Notes: generated by a model from the sequence alone, not told the origin. A DNA stretch of 64,000 nt from Stappia sp. ES.058 (GCF_900105595.1 NZ_LT629784.1:558001-622000); one strand, 5' to 3'. Counted from the stretch's first letter, positions 15,546-25,375 are shown. Program-made: numbers and translations.

Positions 15546-15938
15546 ATGTACCGGGCTGTGACGCATGACATACAGGTGACCGTCGAGCCGTTCTATCTCG
15601 TGGAGGAGTCCGATCCGGATACCTTGCAGTATCTGTGGGCCTACACGGTCGAGATTGCCAACCACGGTACGGAAACGGTGCGGCTGCGCGCCCGCCACTG
15701 GCTGATCGTTGACGGGGCCGGACGGGAGGAAGAGGTGCGCGGCCTCGGCGTGGTCGGGGAGCAACCCGTCTTGGCGCCGGGCGAGCGCTATGAGTACACC
15801 TCCGGCTGTCCGCTGAGCACACCATCCGGCATGATGAGCGGCAGCTACGAGATGGAGGATGTGAGGGGCGGGCGCTTCGAGGTCGCCATCCCGCCGTTTT
15901 CTCTCGACATTCCCGGTGAGGTGCGCAGCATCAACTGA
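15546..15938 (+). CDS. apaG: ApaG (Co2+/Mg2+ efflux-associated, DUF525 fold)
   Basis: 130 residues, the usual length of ApaG, a fibronectin-III-like single-domain protein. Typical blocks are [57 protein letters not shown] and GSYEME. GGGAGG at 15534-15539 defines the ATG. The 258 bases that follow up to 16196 carry no gene; they become AT-rich near 16080-16140 and probably hold the promoter of the next gene. Confidence 0.93.
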   Translation: MYRAVTHDIQVTVEPFYLVEESDPDTLQYLWAYTVEIANHGTETVRLRARHWLIVDGAGREEEVRGLGVVGEQPVLAPGERYEYTSGCPLSTPSGMMSGSYEMEDVRGGRFEVAIPPFSLDIPGEVRSIN

Positions 15939-16196
15939 GCGGATCTTTCGTCGGATCGGCCATTGCGTTGTGTGGAGTTGTTTTACTCGAGGCTCTCCCC
16001 AGTAGATTGCGCCAAAGAAAAGTGGACAGTCAACGCCCGGGGGCCGATAGAGGGGCAGATGAAGTCTCCAGTCGTGAAAATCGGTCTTTGCGAATTGTTA
16101 TTTTCGAATCGGGATTTGTTTCTGCTATCTTAATACTTTGCCTGTCTAGATTGGACGATGCGATTTTTGCCGTCTTGCTCGGAGGAAAGTACGACA

Positions 16197-18293
16197 GTGG
16201 CATCGATAAAAAACGTCGTGCAGGATGCCGGTGCCGTACCCCTCGACTTGAGAGGCCCGGTGGACGATGCCTTTCTCACGGCTTTCCAGATCTCGTCCAT
16301 TCGAATGATCTACTACGACACCGACATGATTATTCGGGACGTCAACAGGGCGTTTCTTGAAAACGACGACTTTACAAGGGCGGATGTGATAGGGCGCCCC
16401 ATGCGGACCGTCATGGGTGACGCGATCTGGGAACGCGCGCGTCCGGCTGTCGAGGCGGCCCTGCGCGGCGAGCCGCAGGTCACGACGACCTGGGGGCTGC
16501 GCCGGGCGACCCGCGAACGTCTCATGCGGATCCGTCACGAGCCGGTGTTCGATGCCGCCGGCACGGTCACGGGCCTGATTGTGCTGATAGAGGATACGAC
16601 GGAGCTTTTCGAGCTGGAAAACCGCGTTTCCATGCATGAGGAGGTGTTCCGGCAATCAACAGAGGCCATGTCGATTGTCGGGCTGGATTTCCGGTTTATC
16701 TGGTCGAACCCGGCCACTGCGAAGACCTGGGGGTATACGGCCGAGGAAATCATCGGCAAGCGTCTCGTCGATGTCATCGGCGAACGGGGATTTCTCGAAC
16801 GCGCGAAGCCCCATCTCGATCGCTGTTTTTCCGGCGAACAGGTGGAGTATCAATTCAAGCACGATTTTGCGAACGGTGACATTGTCTATTTCGAGCTGAA
16901 CTGCGTGCCCTTCCGCAGCAGCACGGGCGAGGTGATCGCCGCCGCGGTAACCCGGCGCGACGTGACCAGTGCCACCATGATGAAAGCTGAGTTGCTGCGG
17001 CAGGCGCGCCAGGATGCGTTGACCGGTCTTGCGAACCGCTATGCCCTTGAAGAAGAACTGGAGATGCGTGTGGCGCAATGCGCCGCCACGTTCGCCGACA
17101 GCGATGTGCGCCTGTCCGCGCTGGTTCTGGTTGATCTCGACGGGTTCAAGGTGGTCAACGACATCGCCGGACACAGTGCCGGCGATGCCTTGCTGAAACA
17201 GGTCGCCGATCTCCTGCGGACCATCGACAAGGTGGACATGATCGCGCGGCTGGGCGGCGACGAGTTTGCGCTCGTGCTCTCGGCCTGCACCGCGGCCAAG
17301 GTGGAGGCGGCCTGCCAGACGATCATCAGCGGACTGGAAACGACCCCTTTCGACTGGGACGGCGCCCGCTACTCCGTGCGTGCCAGTGTCGGCGTCGCCA
17401 TGCTTGACGAGGAGATGTTCGAGGCGACGGTGCCGAGCATCTACGACGTCATCAACTGGGCCGACCGGGCTTGTCGCCTTGCCAAGGAGCGCGGTGGATC
17501 GCGGATGGCGGTCTACCACGCGGCGGATACGGAAATCCAGGCGCGCTTTGAGGAAACGGGAAACCTGCGCGTGGTTCAGGATGCGCTCCTGAACGGACGT
17601 TTTGAGCTCTATGCCATGCCGATTGCGCCGATCGACGGGGTCAGCGGTCAGTACTTCGAGGTGTTGCTGCGCATTGTCGGGACCGACGGGCAGATGCTGG
17701 TGCCGGCAGCGTTCATTTCTGCTGCGGAACGGCATCAGATGATGGTCCCGGTCGACAAGTGGGTGGTGCGCAACGTGCTGGAGCGCCTGCGGACGGCGCC
17801 CGCGGACCTGCAATTGACGGTCAACCTGTCGGGACAGTCCGTCGGCGATCCGGAGTTTCGCGACTTTCTGGTTGCCGCCCTGGACGAAAGGCCGGAGGTT
17901 CACGGGCGGCTTGCGTTCGAGATCACCGAAACCTCAGCAGTGCGCTCGATGGAGACCGCGCGCGACCTGATCAAGGCGCTGCGCGGGCGCGGCTGCGGCA
18001 TCGTTCTCGATGACTTCGGGTCAGGCCTGTCGTCCTTCGGCTATCTTCGCAAGTTCGATGTCGACATGCTCAAGATCGACGGCAACATCATCGGCGATGT
18101 CGCCAACGATCCGGTTCAGCAGACGATTGTCGCCGGCATCGTCGCCGTTGCGGCTGCCATGGACGTTCGGGTCGTGGCGGAGTTCGTCGAAGATGAGCAG
18201 ACGCTCGAGACGCTGCGTGACCTCGGCGTGAGTTTGGTGCAGGGCTATCATGTCGGACGCCCGGCGGCGTGGTCGGAGACCTTCGGAAGGTGA
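16197..18293 (+). CDS. PAS-PAS-GGDEF-EAL cyclic-di-GMP signalling protein (copy 1)
   Basis: 698 residues, no transmembrane helix. Two PAS domains (about 30-140 and 150-265) precede a GGDEF domain with an intact GGDEF at 353-357 and an EAL domain. The EAL signature is EVL (FEVLLR at 487-492), but the metal and catalytic positions ETET, DDFG (605-608) and LKID (625-628) are kept, so phosphodiesterase activity is possible. No RxxD inhibitory site precedes GGDEF. GTG at 16197 follows a strong GGAGGAAA (16181-16188); an ATG at 16158 lacks one. It is followed 103 bases later by a paralogue of identical architecture. Confidence 0.88.
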   Translation: MASIKNVVQDAGAVPLDLRGPVDDAFLTAFQISSIRMIYYDTDMIIRDVNRAFLENDDFTRADVIGRPMRTVMGDAIWERARPAVEAALRGEPQVTTTWGLRRATRERLMRIRHEPVFDAAGTVTGLIVLIEDTTELFELENRVSMHEEVFRQSTEAMSIVGLDFRFIWSNPATAKTWGYTAEEIIGKRLVDVIGERGFLERAKPHLDRCFSGEQVEYQFKHDFANGDIVYFELNCVPFRSSTGEVIAAAVTRRDVTSATMMKAELLRQARQDALTGLANRYALEEELEMRVAQCAATFADSDVRLSALVLVDLDGFKVVNDIAGHSAGDALLKQVADLLRTIDKVDMIARLGGDEFALVLSACTAAKVEAACQTIISGLETTPFDWDGARYSVRASVGVAMLDEEMFEATVPSIYDVINWADRACRLAKERGGSRMAVYHAADTEIQARFEETGNLRVVQDALLNGRFELYAMPIAPIDGVSGQYFEVLLRIVGTDGQMLVPAAFISAAERHQMMVPVDKWVVRNVLERLRTAPADLQLTVNLSGQSVGDPEFRDFLVAALDERPEVHGRLAFEITETSAVRSMETARDLIKALRGRGCGIVLDDFGSGLSSFGYLRKFDVDMLKIDGNIIGDVANDPVQQTIVAGIVAVAAAMDVRVVAEFVEDEQTLETLRDLGVSLVQGYHVGRPAAWSETFGR

Positions 18294-18396
18294 ACGCGCT
18301 CCTGTGCGGCGTTGTCTGCTGTTCGCGGTGGTCATATCGGTTCGACGTGCCTATTGTGATCGCACATGACATGTCCGTGCGCAGCATTGGGGCCAC

Positions 18397-20538
18397 TTGA
18401 GCTTGCGAAAGCCGGAACCGGAAACGACTGGCAGCCCGTCGACGGAGCGTGCCGAGACCAGTGCGGAGGATGCCGCCTGGTGGCCCATCGCGGTGGACCG
18501 CGAGGTCGTGCGCAGCACCATCATCGAGATGAACCGTGCCGGCGTGTTCGTCTGCGACCGGAACTATCGGATCTGGGACGTGGACGGGGCCTTTCTCGAC
18601 ATGGAAGGCATGTCGCGCGCCGATGTCATCGGGCGCACGGTGGAGGAAATTCTCGGATCGAAGGTGTTCTCGCTGCGCCGCAAGAATCTCGACGAGGCCT
18701 TCGCCGGAAAGGCATTGCGCATTCGCGTGCCCGGCGTGCGCGACAAGACCCTGGGGAAATTTCTGGAGGTGTTTTTCCAGCCGGTTTTTGACCGCGGCGA
18801 GGAGGTCGTCTGCGTCATCTGCGCCGTGCGCGATGTCACGCAGTTCCAGCACCTCAACGAACGCCTGTCGATGCACGAGGAAATCCTGCGGCAGACGACC
18901 GACCGGATCTCCGTGATCGGTACGGACTTTCGCTACAAGATGACCAATGCCGCCAATGCGGCGTTCAGCGGAAAGACGCCGGACGACTTCGTCGGGCTGC
19001 ATGTGCGCGACCATATCGGCGCGGAGCGCTTCGACAAGCGCGCGAAAGCGCATTTTGAACGGTGTTTTGCGGGACAATCGGTCGAATACGAGCACGAACT
19101 GCCCGTGGCGGGACAGGAACCGCGCCATATCCGCGTCCGGATGGATCCGTATCGCGACGACGAGGGCAGTGTCACCGGGGCGCTTATCGTCTTGCGCGAC
19201 ATTACCGAGGCGGCGCGTCTGGCGAAAAAGCTGCGTCGCCAGGCCAGGGAGGACGCGCTTACCGGCCTTGCCAATCGACATGCATTGCGGGAGGAACTGG
19301 AGCGCGTTCTGGATGACATGCAATCGTGCGGGAAAACGGCGGCATTGCTGACGATTGATCTGGACGGATTCAAGGTGGTGAATGATATCGCCGGCCACAG
19401 CGGCGGCGATGCCCTTCTTCAGCAGATCGCGGGTCTGCTGCGCAGCTTCGCCTCGCAGGACATGCTCTGCGCCCGTCTTGGAGGCGACGAGTTTGCCGTG
19501 CTTGCGCCGGGAGTTGACGCCGCCGCCGCGCGTGATCTGGGACATCGCATCACGTCCGGGCTGGCATCGATGCGCTTTGTCTGGCAGGACGTTCCCCATG
19601 CGATCACCGCCAGTGTCGGCATAGCTCTCATCGAGCCTGCCTTTGGTGCAGCGCCTGAAAAAAGCGCTTTCCAGGTTCTCAACGAGGCCGATCAGGCCTG
19701 TCTGCATGCCAAATCCATTGGTGGCGCACGTCCCGTTGTCTATCGCCCCGACGCGGAGGAAATGGTGGCGCACCGGCTCGACATCGGCAATCTCCAGATT
19801 GTGCGCAACGCCCTGGAGAGCGACCGCCTCGAGCTCTATACGATGCCGATTCTGCCGATCGATGGGGCGTCCGCGCCCCATATGGAGGTGCTGTTGAGGA
19901 TTGTCGATGACCATGGCCGGGTGCTGGCGCCCGCCGCGCTGATCACGTCGGCCGAACGCCATGGCCTGATGCCGCGGATCGACCGATGGGTCGTCGCGAC
20001 GGCCCTGGAGAACCTGCACACTGTCGATCCGCGAACCTGTCTGACGATCAACCTGTCCGGTCTGTCGATCGGCGACCCGGAGTTCACCGCCTTCCTGCTC
20101 GAGACGCTCGACACCAGGCCCGACGCGGCCGGACGCCTTGCATTCGAGATTACCGAGACCGCGGCGGTTCGCAGCATGGTGACCGCCCAGGCCCTGATCG
20201 CTGCGCTGCGCACCAGAAACTGCCGGATCATTCTCGATGACTTCGGATCGGGCCTGTCATCCTTTGCCTATCTCAGGCAGTTTTGTCTCGACAGTCTGAA
20301 GGTCGACGGGGCGATCATCGGCGAGGTCGCGCATGACGAGGTGCAGCGCACGATTGTCGCCGGGATCGTGGCGGTGGCGCGCAAGCTCGGCATCGGTGTG
20401 ATCGCGGAGTATGTCGAGGACGCGGAGACGCTCGCGATCCTGCGCGACCTTGGTGTGACAATGGCGCAGGGATACTATATCGGGCGCCCGGCGCCCTGGG
20501 TGGGCGCCCGGCCGATGCCGTCTCAGCTCGCGCGGTAG
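18397..20538 (+). CDS. PAS-PAS-GGDEF-EAL cyclic-di-GMP signalling protein (copy 2)
   Basis: 713 residues with the same domain order as its upstream neighbour. Intact ARLGGDEFAV, an EVL in place of EAL (MEVLLRI), NLSG, EITETAAV, LDDFGSGLSSFAYLR, LKVDG and AQGYYIGRP. The two PAS domains are more diverged than the catalytic domains, suggesting different input signals. The best start is TTG at 18397 because a GTG upstream runs into a stop; the start is uncertain. The 3' end overlaps the convergent TerB-like gene by 16 bases. Confidence 0.85.
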   Translation: MSLRKPEPETTGSPSTERAETSAEDAAWWPIAVDREVVRSTIIEMNRAGVFVCDRNYRIWDVDGAFLDMEGMSRADVIGRTVEEILGSKVFSLRRKNLDEAFAGKALRIRVPGVRDKTLGKFLEVFFQPVFDRGEEVVCVICAVRDVTQFQHLNERLSMHEEILRQTTDRISVIGTDFRYKMTNAANAAFSGKTPDDFVGLHVRDHIGAERFDKRAKAHFERCFAGQSVEYEHELPVAGQEPRHIRVRMDPYRDDEGSVTGALIVLRDITEAARLAKKLRRQAREDALTGLANRHALREELERVLDDMQSCGKTAALLTIDLDGFKVVNDIAGHSGGDALLQQIAGLLRSFASQDMLCARLGGDEFAVLAPGVDAAAARDLGHRITSGLASMRFVWQDVPHAITASVGIALIEPAFGAAPEKSAFQVLNEADQACLHAKSIGGARPVVYRPDAEEMVAHRLDIGNLQIVRNALESDRLELYTMPILPIDGASAPHMEVLLRIVDDHGRVLAPAALITSAERHGLMPRIDRWVVATALENLHTVDPRTCLTINLSGLSIGDPEFTAFLLETLDTRPDAAGRLAFEITETAAVRSMVTAQALIAALRTRNCRIILDDFGSGLSSFAYLRQFCLDSLKVDGAIIGEVAHDEVQRTIVAGIVAVARKLGIGVIAEYVEDAETLAILRDLGVTMAQGYYIGRPAPWVGARPMPSQLAR

Positions 20539-20936
20539 CGGGCCTGCGCGCCGCGCTCGATCGCGGCGACGGTCAGCTTGTCGAGGCCGAGCGTGTCGCG
20601 AAGCATCTGGAGAAGACGCAGTTCCTCCTGCTGCACGGCGAGATCGGCGACGGCAACGTCCACGGCCAGGGCGTATGCCGTGTCGCGATGGCTCGGCGGG
20701 ACGCTTGCGGCAATTACCGCAAAGGTGTCCACCATGCCGTTTTCCGCTTGCAGCCGATCGCCGCAATCCTGGGCCACGCGCACCAGTCGGTCCTGGTCGA
20801 ACCCGGCGAAGACGGGCAGTGTCTTCACGACTTCGCCCATGGAATGCAGTTCCTGGTCGGTCATGCTGCTATCCGCAGCGGAGACCATCACCATCACGTA
20901 GATCAGTGCTTCCTGAAGTGAAACCTGTTCGCTCAT
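20523..20936 (-). CDS. TerB-like family protein
   Basis: 137 residues, all helical. It begins with LQEALIYVMVMVSAADSSMTDQELHSM, the metal-binding-like EF-turn region seen in TerB proteins, and carries a second DVAVADLAVQQEELRLLQML block. TerB-like proteins are associated with tellurite resistance operons, but solitary cytoplasmic members like this one have no known specific role, and no other ter genes are nearby. ATG at 20936 begins where family similarity starts. It is divergent from lysK. Confidence 0.75.
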   Translation of the reverse strand: MSEQVSLQEALIYVMVMVSAADSSMTDQELHSMGEVVKTLPVFAGFDQDRLVRVAQDCGDRLQAENGMVDTFAVIAASVPPSHRDTAYALAVDVAVADLAVQQEELRLLQMLRDTLGLDKLTVAAIERGAQARYRAS

Positions 20937-21025
20937 CGGCTGTGCAGCCCCTGTATCGACGTTCCTTGTTGCATGGTGACGTAAAGCCAACCCGGAAGCA
21001 GTGCAACCCGCGAAATGCAGGCTGA

Positions 21026-21043
21026 GCCCCTGCGGGCTTTTTT
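21026..21043 (+). terminator. Intrinsic-terminator-like hairpin upstream of lysK
   Basis: GCCC (21026-21029), loop CTGC-like, GGGC (21034-21037), then six T (21038-21043). A competing hairpin GCAGG (21018-21022) with CCTGC (21029-21033) is possible. It faces rightward, about 115 bases before lysK, with no rightward gene directly in front of it. Confidence 0.6.
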
Positions 21044-21156
21044 GCCGCGACCCTGTTCCGTTTGTGCGGCGCATCCAGTAGTGTCCGGCCTCCGTTTCCA
21101 CGCACCTTCACCGGGAAGCGGCCGTCTATCCACCCTTCAACAACAATGGTCCGATC

Positions 21157-22821
21157 ATGACCTCAGTTTCGCTGCCGACGCTTGACCTCTCCCCCTCCAT
21201 GAGAGACGCGGCCATGGCTTCCAAAGCCTGGCCGTTCGAGGAGGCGCGAAAGCTGCTGAAACGGGTCGAGGCGCGCGGCGCCGACCGTCCGGTGTTGTTT
21301 GAGACCGGCTATGGCCCGTCCGGCTTGCCGCATATCGGCACCTTTGGCGAGGTTGCCCGCACCACCATGGTACGCACCGCCTTCCGCCTGCTGACGGAAG
21401 ACACCGTGCCGACGCGCCTTCTGTGCTTCTCGGACGACATGGACGGTTTGCGCAAGGTGCCGGAGAACGTCCCGAACCGCGAGGCGATGCAGCGCTACAT
21501 CGGCCAGCCGTTGACGCGCGTGCCCGATCCTTTCGATGCCGGTCACCCAAGCTTCGCGCATCACAACAATGCTCGGCTTCGCGCCTTCCTTGACCGGTTC
21601 GGCTTCGAATACGAGTTCGCCTCCGCGACCGACTATTACACCTCGGGCCGGTTCGACGATGCGCTTTTGCGCATGCTCGCCGTCTACGACAAGATCAAGG
21701 ACATCATCCTTCCGACACTTGGCCCCGAGCGTCAGGAAACCTATTCGCCGTTCCTGCCGGTGTGCCCGCGCACCGGTACCGTGCTTCAGGTTCCGACCGT
21801 GGAGCGAAATGTCGCCAGGGGCACCATCGTCTATATCGATCCGGAGACGGGCGAGAAGGTCGAGACGCCGGTGACCGGCGGTCGCGTCAAGTGCCAGTGG
21901 AAGGCCGATTGGGCGCTGCGTTGGTTCGCGCTCGGCGTCGATTACGAGATGGCGGGCAAGGACCTGATCGACAGCGTCATGCTGTCGTCGAAGATCTGCA
22001 AGGTGCTGGGCGGTCCGCCGCCGGAAGGCTTCAACTACGAGCTCTTCCTCGATGAAAACGGCCAGAAGATCTCCAAGTCGAAGGGCAACGGCCTGACCAT
22101 CGACGACTGGCTGGCTTATGCCTCGCCGGAAAGCCTGTCGCTGTACATGTATTCCAAGCCGAAGACCGCAAAGAAGCTCTACTTCGACATCATCCCGAAG
22201 ACCGTCGACGAGTATTTCACCTTCGCGCAGAAGTACCCGGAGATGCCGCTCGAGCAGCAACTCGGAAACCCCGTCTGGCACATTCATTCCGGAAATCCGC
22301 CGGCCGTCGACCTGCCGGTGCCCTTCTCGATGCTGCTCAACCTGGTGTCCGCATCCAATGCGGTCAACAAGGACGTCTTGTGGGCCTTCATCTCGCGCTA
22401 TGCGCCGGGGGTCACGGCCACGACCCATCCCAAGCTCGACGAACTGGTGGGCTACGCGATCCGTTACTTCGAGGATTTCGTCAAGCCGGCCAAGACCTTT
22501 CACATCCCCGACGAGACGGAACGAACCGCCCTTGCCGCGCTCGATGAAAAGCTCGCGGCCCTGCCGGCGGATGCGGACGCTGCGGCCATCCAGGACGCGG
22601 TCCTCGATGTCGCGCGCGGGATCGAACGCTATCAGGATCCGAAAAAGAAGAGCCCCGACGGCGGGCCGGGCGTTTCGGTTGCCTGGTTCTCCGCGCTCTA
22701 CAAGCTGCTGCTGGGGCAGGAGCGCGGGCCGCGCTTCGGGTCGTTCGTCGCTCTCTATGGGATCGGCGAGACGCGGGCGCTGATCGCCAAGGCCCTGTCG
22801 GGCGAATTGTCGGCCGCCTGA
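21157..22821 (+). CDS. lysK: Lysine--tRNA ligase, class I
   Basis: 554 residues. It charges tRNA-Lys using a Rossmann-type class I catalytic core, unrelated to the usual bacterial class II LysS. The HIGH region is [13 protein letters not shown] (about residues 53-65) and the KMSKS region is KISKSKG (about 307-313). Class I LysRS is known in archaea, spirochaetes and many Alphaproteobacteria. The C-terminal half contains the alpha-helix-bundle anticodon domain. The ATG at 21157 is the first in-frame start; the frame is complete and undamaged. Confidence 0.93.
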   Translation: MTSVSLPTLDLSPSMRDAAMASKAWPFEEARKLLKRVEARGADRPVLFETGYGPSGLPHIGTFGEVARTTMVRTAFRLLTEDTVPTRLLCFSDDMDGLRKVPENVPNREAMQRYIGQPLTRVPDPFDAGHPSFAHHNNARLRAFLDRFGFEYEFASATDYYTSGRFDDALLRMLAVYDKIKDIILPTLGPERQETYSPFLPVCPRTGTVLQVPTVERNVARGTIVYIDPETGEKVETPVTGGRVKCQWKADWALRWFALGVDYEMAGKDLIDSVMLSSKICKVLGGPPPEGFNYELFLDENGQKISKSKGNGLTIDDWLAYASPESLSLYMYSKPKTAKKLYFDIIPKTVDEYFTFAQKYPEMPLEQQLGNPVWHIHSGNPPAVDLPVPFSMLLNLVSASNAVNKDVLWAFISRYAPGVTATTHPKLDELVGYAIRYFEDFVKPAKTFHIPDETERTALAALDEKLAALPADADAAAIQDAVLDVARGIERYQDPKKKSPDGGPGVSVAWFSALYKLLLGQERGPRFGSFVALYGIGETRALIAKALSGELSAA

Positions 22822-22860
22822 TCCCGATCGGACAGCCCGGTGGCATCAAAGGGGATTGGC

Positions 22861-23580
22861 ATGGGTGCGTTCACCTCGCTCCTGAGTTGGCTTGCCTTGC
22901 CGCTCTATGCGGTCGAGGGCACGCGGGTGCGTGCCCGCACCCATCGCCATCCACCGCCGCCGGGCCCGGTGTCCGGGCGGGTCGGAGATGATGCGGGCCG
23001 CCCGCTCAGGCTTCTGGTTCTGGGCGATTCCTCGGCCGCCGGGGTCGGTTTGAAGCGGCAGGAGCACGGCCTTGCGCCCCGTCTGGCCGAGGCGCTTTGC
23101 GAAAAGACCGGGCGGCCGGTGGACTGGCGGGCGGCGGGGTTCAATTCCGCCACCGCCGGCATGTTGCGCGATCACGTCGTCCACAATCTGGAACCGGTGC
23201 CCTACACGCATGTGCTTCTGTCGGTCGGCTTCAACGACATGAAGAACTATCACGCGCGTCGGCGGTTCCTGAAGGAGTTCGGCGGGCTGATCTACGCCGT
23301 CAAGGCGCGGTTTCCCGAAAGCCGGCTTTATTGGTCGCGCACGCTCGATCCGGCCGATGTCCCCGGCCTGCCCGCGCATCTCGCTGCGATCCTCAAGCTG
23401 CGCATGTCGATCCTCGATCCGGTCGGGGCATGCCTGTGCCGCGAGCGTGGCGCAACCGCGATCCCGGCAATGCGCGGTCTCGTGCCCGAGGCTTTTTGCG
23501 ATGACGGCATCCACCCGTCGGAAGCCGGTTTCCGCGGCTGGGCGACACATCTGGCCAGCCACATGCACGCCGGCGACTGA
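22861..23580 (+). CDS. SGNH/GDSL hydrolase family protein
   Basis: 239 residues. It has a hydrophobic N-terminus (LLSWLALPLYAVEG), then block I LLVLGDSSAAGVG with the nucleophile Ser, GFND (block III Asn) and DGIHPSEAGF (block V Asp/His), so the catalytic triad is complete. This suggests a periplasmic or membrane-linked esterase/lipase; the substrate is unknown. ATG at 22861 follows AAGGGG; a GTG at 22840 is the alternative. Confidence 0.85.
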   Translation: MGAFTSLLSWLALPLYAVEGTRVRARTHRHPPPPGPVSGRVGDDAGRPLRLLVLGDSSAAGVGLKRQEHGLAPRLAEALCEKTGRPVDWRAAGFNSATAGMLRDHVVHNLEPVPYTHVLLSVGFNDMKNYHARRRFLKEFGGLIYAVKARFPESRLYWSRTLDPADVPGLPAHLAAILKLRMSILDPVGACLCRERGATAIPAMRGLVPEAFCDDGIHPSEAGFRGWATHLASHMHAGD

Positions 23581-23584
23581 GCTG

Positions 23585-24523
23585 TCAGCGCGTCAACGCA
23601 TCTTGCGCGTCCTGTCGCGTGTCCGGAGACTGCCCGTCTGCAGCATCGCCGCTCTGCGGGTGCCACGGCGTGTCGACGATCTCCACGTCGCCCAGAAGCC
23701 CCTCGAGCGAGGCGTCGCCGGGGTCCGCGGCCGGTCGCGATCCATCCCCGGGACGTGATGGCGAAGGGGCATCGCTCGCGGTCGCACCTGGCCGGTCCAG
23801 ATCTCCCCGCCAGTCGAGCTGCCAGATGCCCTTGCGCTTCGCGCGCGCGGCCTTGCTTGCCTCATGTAAAGAGGCGGCGGCGTCCGGTTCAGGCCGTGCC
23901 CACCCCTGGGCGATCATCCATTCGCTCAAATCCGTATCCTGGCGCCGGCATTGTGCCGCGACCAGACCGCTCGCGATTTCCGACACCTGGTCGCAGGTGA
24001 CGGCCCGCCGGCGAACGAAAGCGCGAAGCGCGGTGCGCGCGCGTCGGCCGCAGGGCCAGGATCCCCCAAGCCGCGAGGGGCAGGTCTCGGAGACCTTTGG
24101 CGCGTCGAGGCCGGCCAGCCGGATGGTCAGGGTCTTGTGGCGCAATGTGCCGGCGTCGACCACCAGGGGGCGGCGGAAGGTGAGTTCATCGGGAACTTCA
24201 ATCTTCGGCTGCTCCGGCAGTCGGGCCTCGACACGTTTCAAGGGCCCTGTCACGGGTGGTGGCGGCAGAATGTCCGCCGTTGTCACATTGCGGATGGACT
24301 GCGGCATCGGAGCCGGCGGAAGCGGATCAGGCGGGGCTGACCGGCCAGTTGTTGCATTCGTTTCCGGGAGGGGCGTGGGGCTTGGTGTCGTCGCCTTGTT
24401 GTCTTGCAAGGGATCGCCCGCCGGCAGATCGCCATCCATCAGCCAGGCGCCGGCGATGGCAACAAGGGCAAGGCCCAACCCCATCGCGCCGATCCGCATG
24501 CGCCAGGACGAGGCCCGGCTCAC
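23585..24523 (-). CDS. Membrane-anchored thermonuclease-family (SNase-like) protein
   Basis: 312 residues. One N-terminal membrane helix (IGAMGLGLALVAIAGAWLM, about 10-28) is followed by a Pro-rich linker, then an SNase-like domain (about 120-240): LTIRLAGLDAPKVSETC, RTALRAFV, ASGLVAAQC and WMIAQGWARP. The usual Glu after IDAP is replaced by Lys (LDAPK), so nuclease activity is doubtful unless another residue substitutes. The last 70 residues are disordered. The likely GTG start (24523) overlaps the stop of the upstream regulator gene as GTGA, so translation is coupled. Confidence 0.75.
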   Translation of the reverse strand: MSRASSWRMRIGAMGLGLALVAIAGAWLMDGDLPAGDPLQDNKATTPSPTPLPETNATTGRSAPPDPLPPAPMPQSIRNVTTADILPPPPVTGPLKRVEARLPEQPKIEVPDELTFRRPLVVDAGTLRHKTLTIRLAGLDAPKVSETCPSRLGGSWPCGRRARTALRAFVRRRAVTCDQVSEIASGLVAAQCRRQDTDLSEWMIAQGWARPEPDAAASLHEASKAARAKRKGIWQLDWRGDLDRPGATASDAPSPSRPGDGSRPAADPGDASLEGLLGDVEIVDTPWHPQSGDAADGQSPDTRQDAQDALTR

Positions 24524-25188
24524 TGGCTTGCCCAGATGATCCGCGCCACCCAGTCGACGTCCGGTTGGGAGAAACTCACGATCTCCCGATCCTCCAGCAA
24601 CGAGCGCACGTGGATGCGGGCGCTGGTGCGCCGTTCGAAGACATGGGCGAGCAACGCGCCGTCCGCCAGGCGCAGCATCACCCGGTCGCCCTTGCGAATG
24701 CGGGCGGCCGGCGAGACGACGACGATGTCGCCATCGCGGTAGAGCGGCAGCAAGGCATCGCCGGAGACGCGGATGGCGGTGTCGCGCGCGGGCACGTCGG
24801 GGCCTGCGGCCGGCCAGTCGGTTTGCTCCGGGTAGCCGCCATCGTGGAAAAAGCCGCTGGCGCCGTGGGCAAGCGGATCGGCGTTGGACATGTCGCCCGG
24901 CAAGGGCAAGATGTCGCTGGCGCGCCGGAGGTCGGACGGGATTGGCAAGCGATCCGCAGGGTGGTCGAGGAGGTCGACGAACTCCGAAAAGCTGGCACCG
25001 GTCGCGGCGAGGATCTTGGACACCGATTCCATCGACGGCCAGCGCGGACGCCCGTCCGGCGCGGTGCGTTTGGACGGATTGAAGGTCGTCGGATCCAGTC
25101 CCGCGCGCCGCGCGAGACCCGAGGCGGACAGCCCATGGCCGCTGGCCAGACGGTCGATGGCGGTCCATACGCTTTCATGCGACAGCAT
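24520..25188 (-). CDS. XRE-type HTH regulator with S24-like C-terminal domain
   Basis: 222 residues. The N-terminal HTH spans about residues 8-60 (LSASGLARRAGLDPTTFNPSK). The C-terminal half has the LexA/CI fold (IRVSGDALLPLYRDGDIVVV; IRKGDRVMLRLADGALLAHVFERR). In this reading the serine of the S24 GDSM motif is Ala and the usual catalytic Lys position reads His, so self-cleavage is not expected. It shares an overlapping stop/start with the thermonuclease-like gene, its presumed partner or target. ATG at 25188 follows AGGAGA. Confidence 0.8.
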   Translation of the reverse strand: MLSHESVWTAIDRLASGHGLSASGLARRAGLDPTTFNPSKRTAPDGRPRWPSMESVSKILAATGASFSEFVDLLDHPADRLPIPSDLRRASDILPLPGDMSNADPLAHGASGFFHDGGYPEQTDWPAAGPDVPARDTAIRVSGDALLPLYRDGDIVVVSPAARIRKGDRVMLRLADGALLAHVFERRTSARIHVRSLLEDREIVSFSQPDVDWVARIIWASQ

Positions 25189-25253
25189 CTTGCGGCCCCG
25201 TCTCCTGCTGGCACCTTCGTGCCGCGTGTTCCCGGCACGGATATCCCCGCTAC

Positions 25254-25265
25254 GGTATATATTCC
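25254..25265 (-). promoter_or_regulatory. AT-rich near-palindrome upstream of the HTH/S24 gene
   Basis: GGTATATATTCC on the plus strand (GGAATATATACC on minus) is a near-perfect 12-base dyad about 70 bases upstream of the regulator start, in otherwise GC-rich DNA. It may be the -10 region and/or an autoregulatory operator. Confidence 0.35.
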
Positions 25266-25375
25266 TAAAGCGGCCGAAGTGCCACCCCGGGGCGTGCGCT
25301 TTCCCTTGTCTTGCGGGCGGGCCGGCTTTATTGCGGGCGGGAGTAAACCGCATTCGCTGAAAAGGTACGTCGGTC

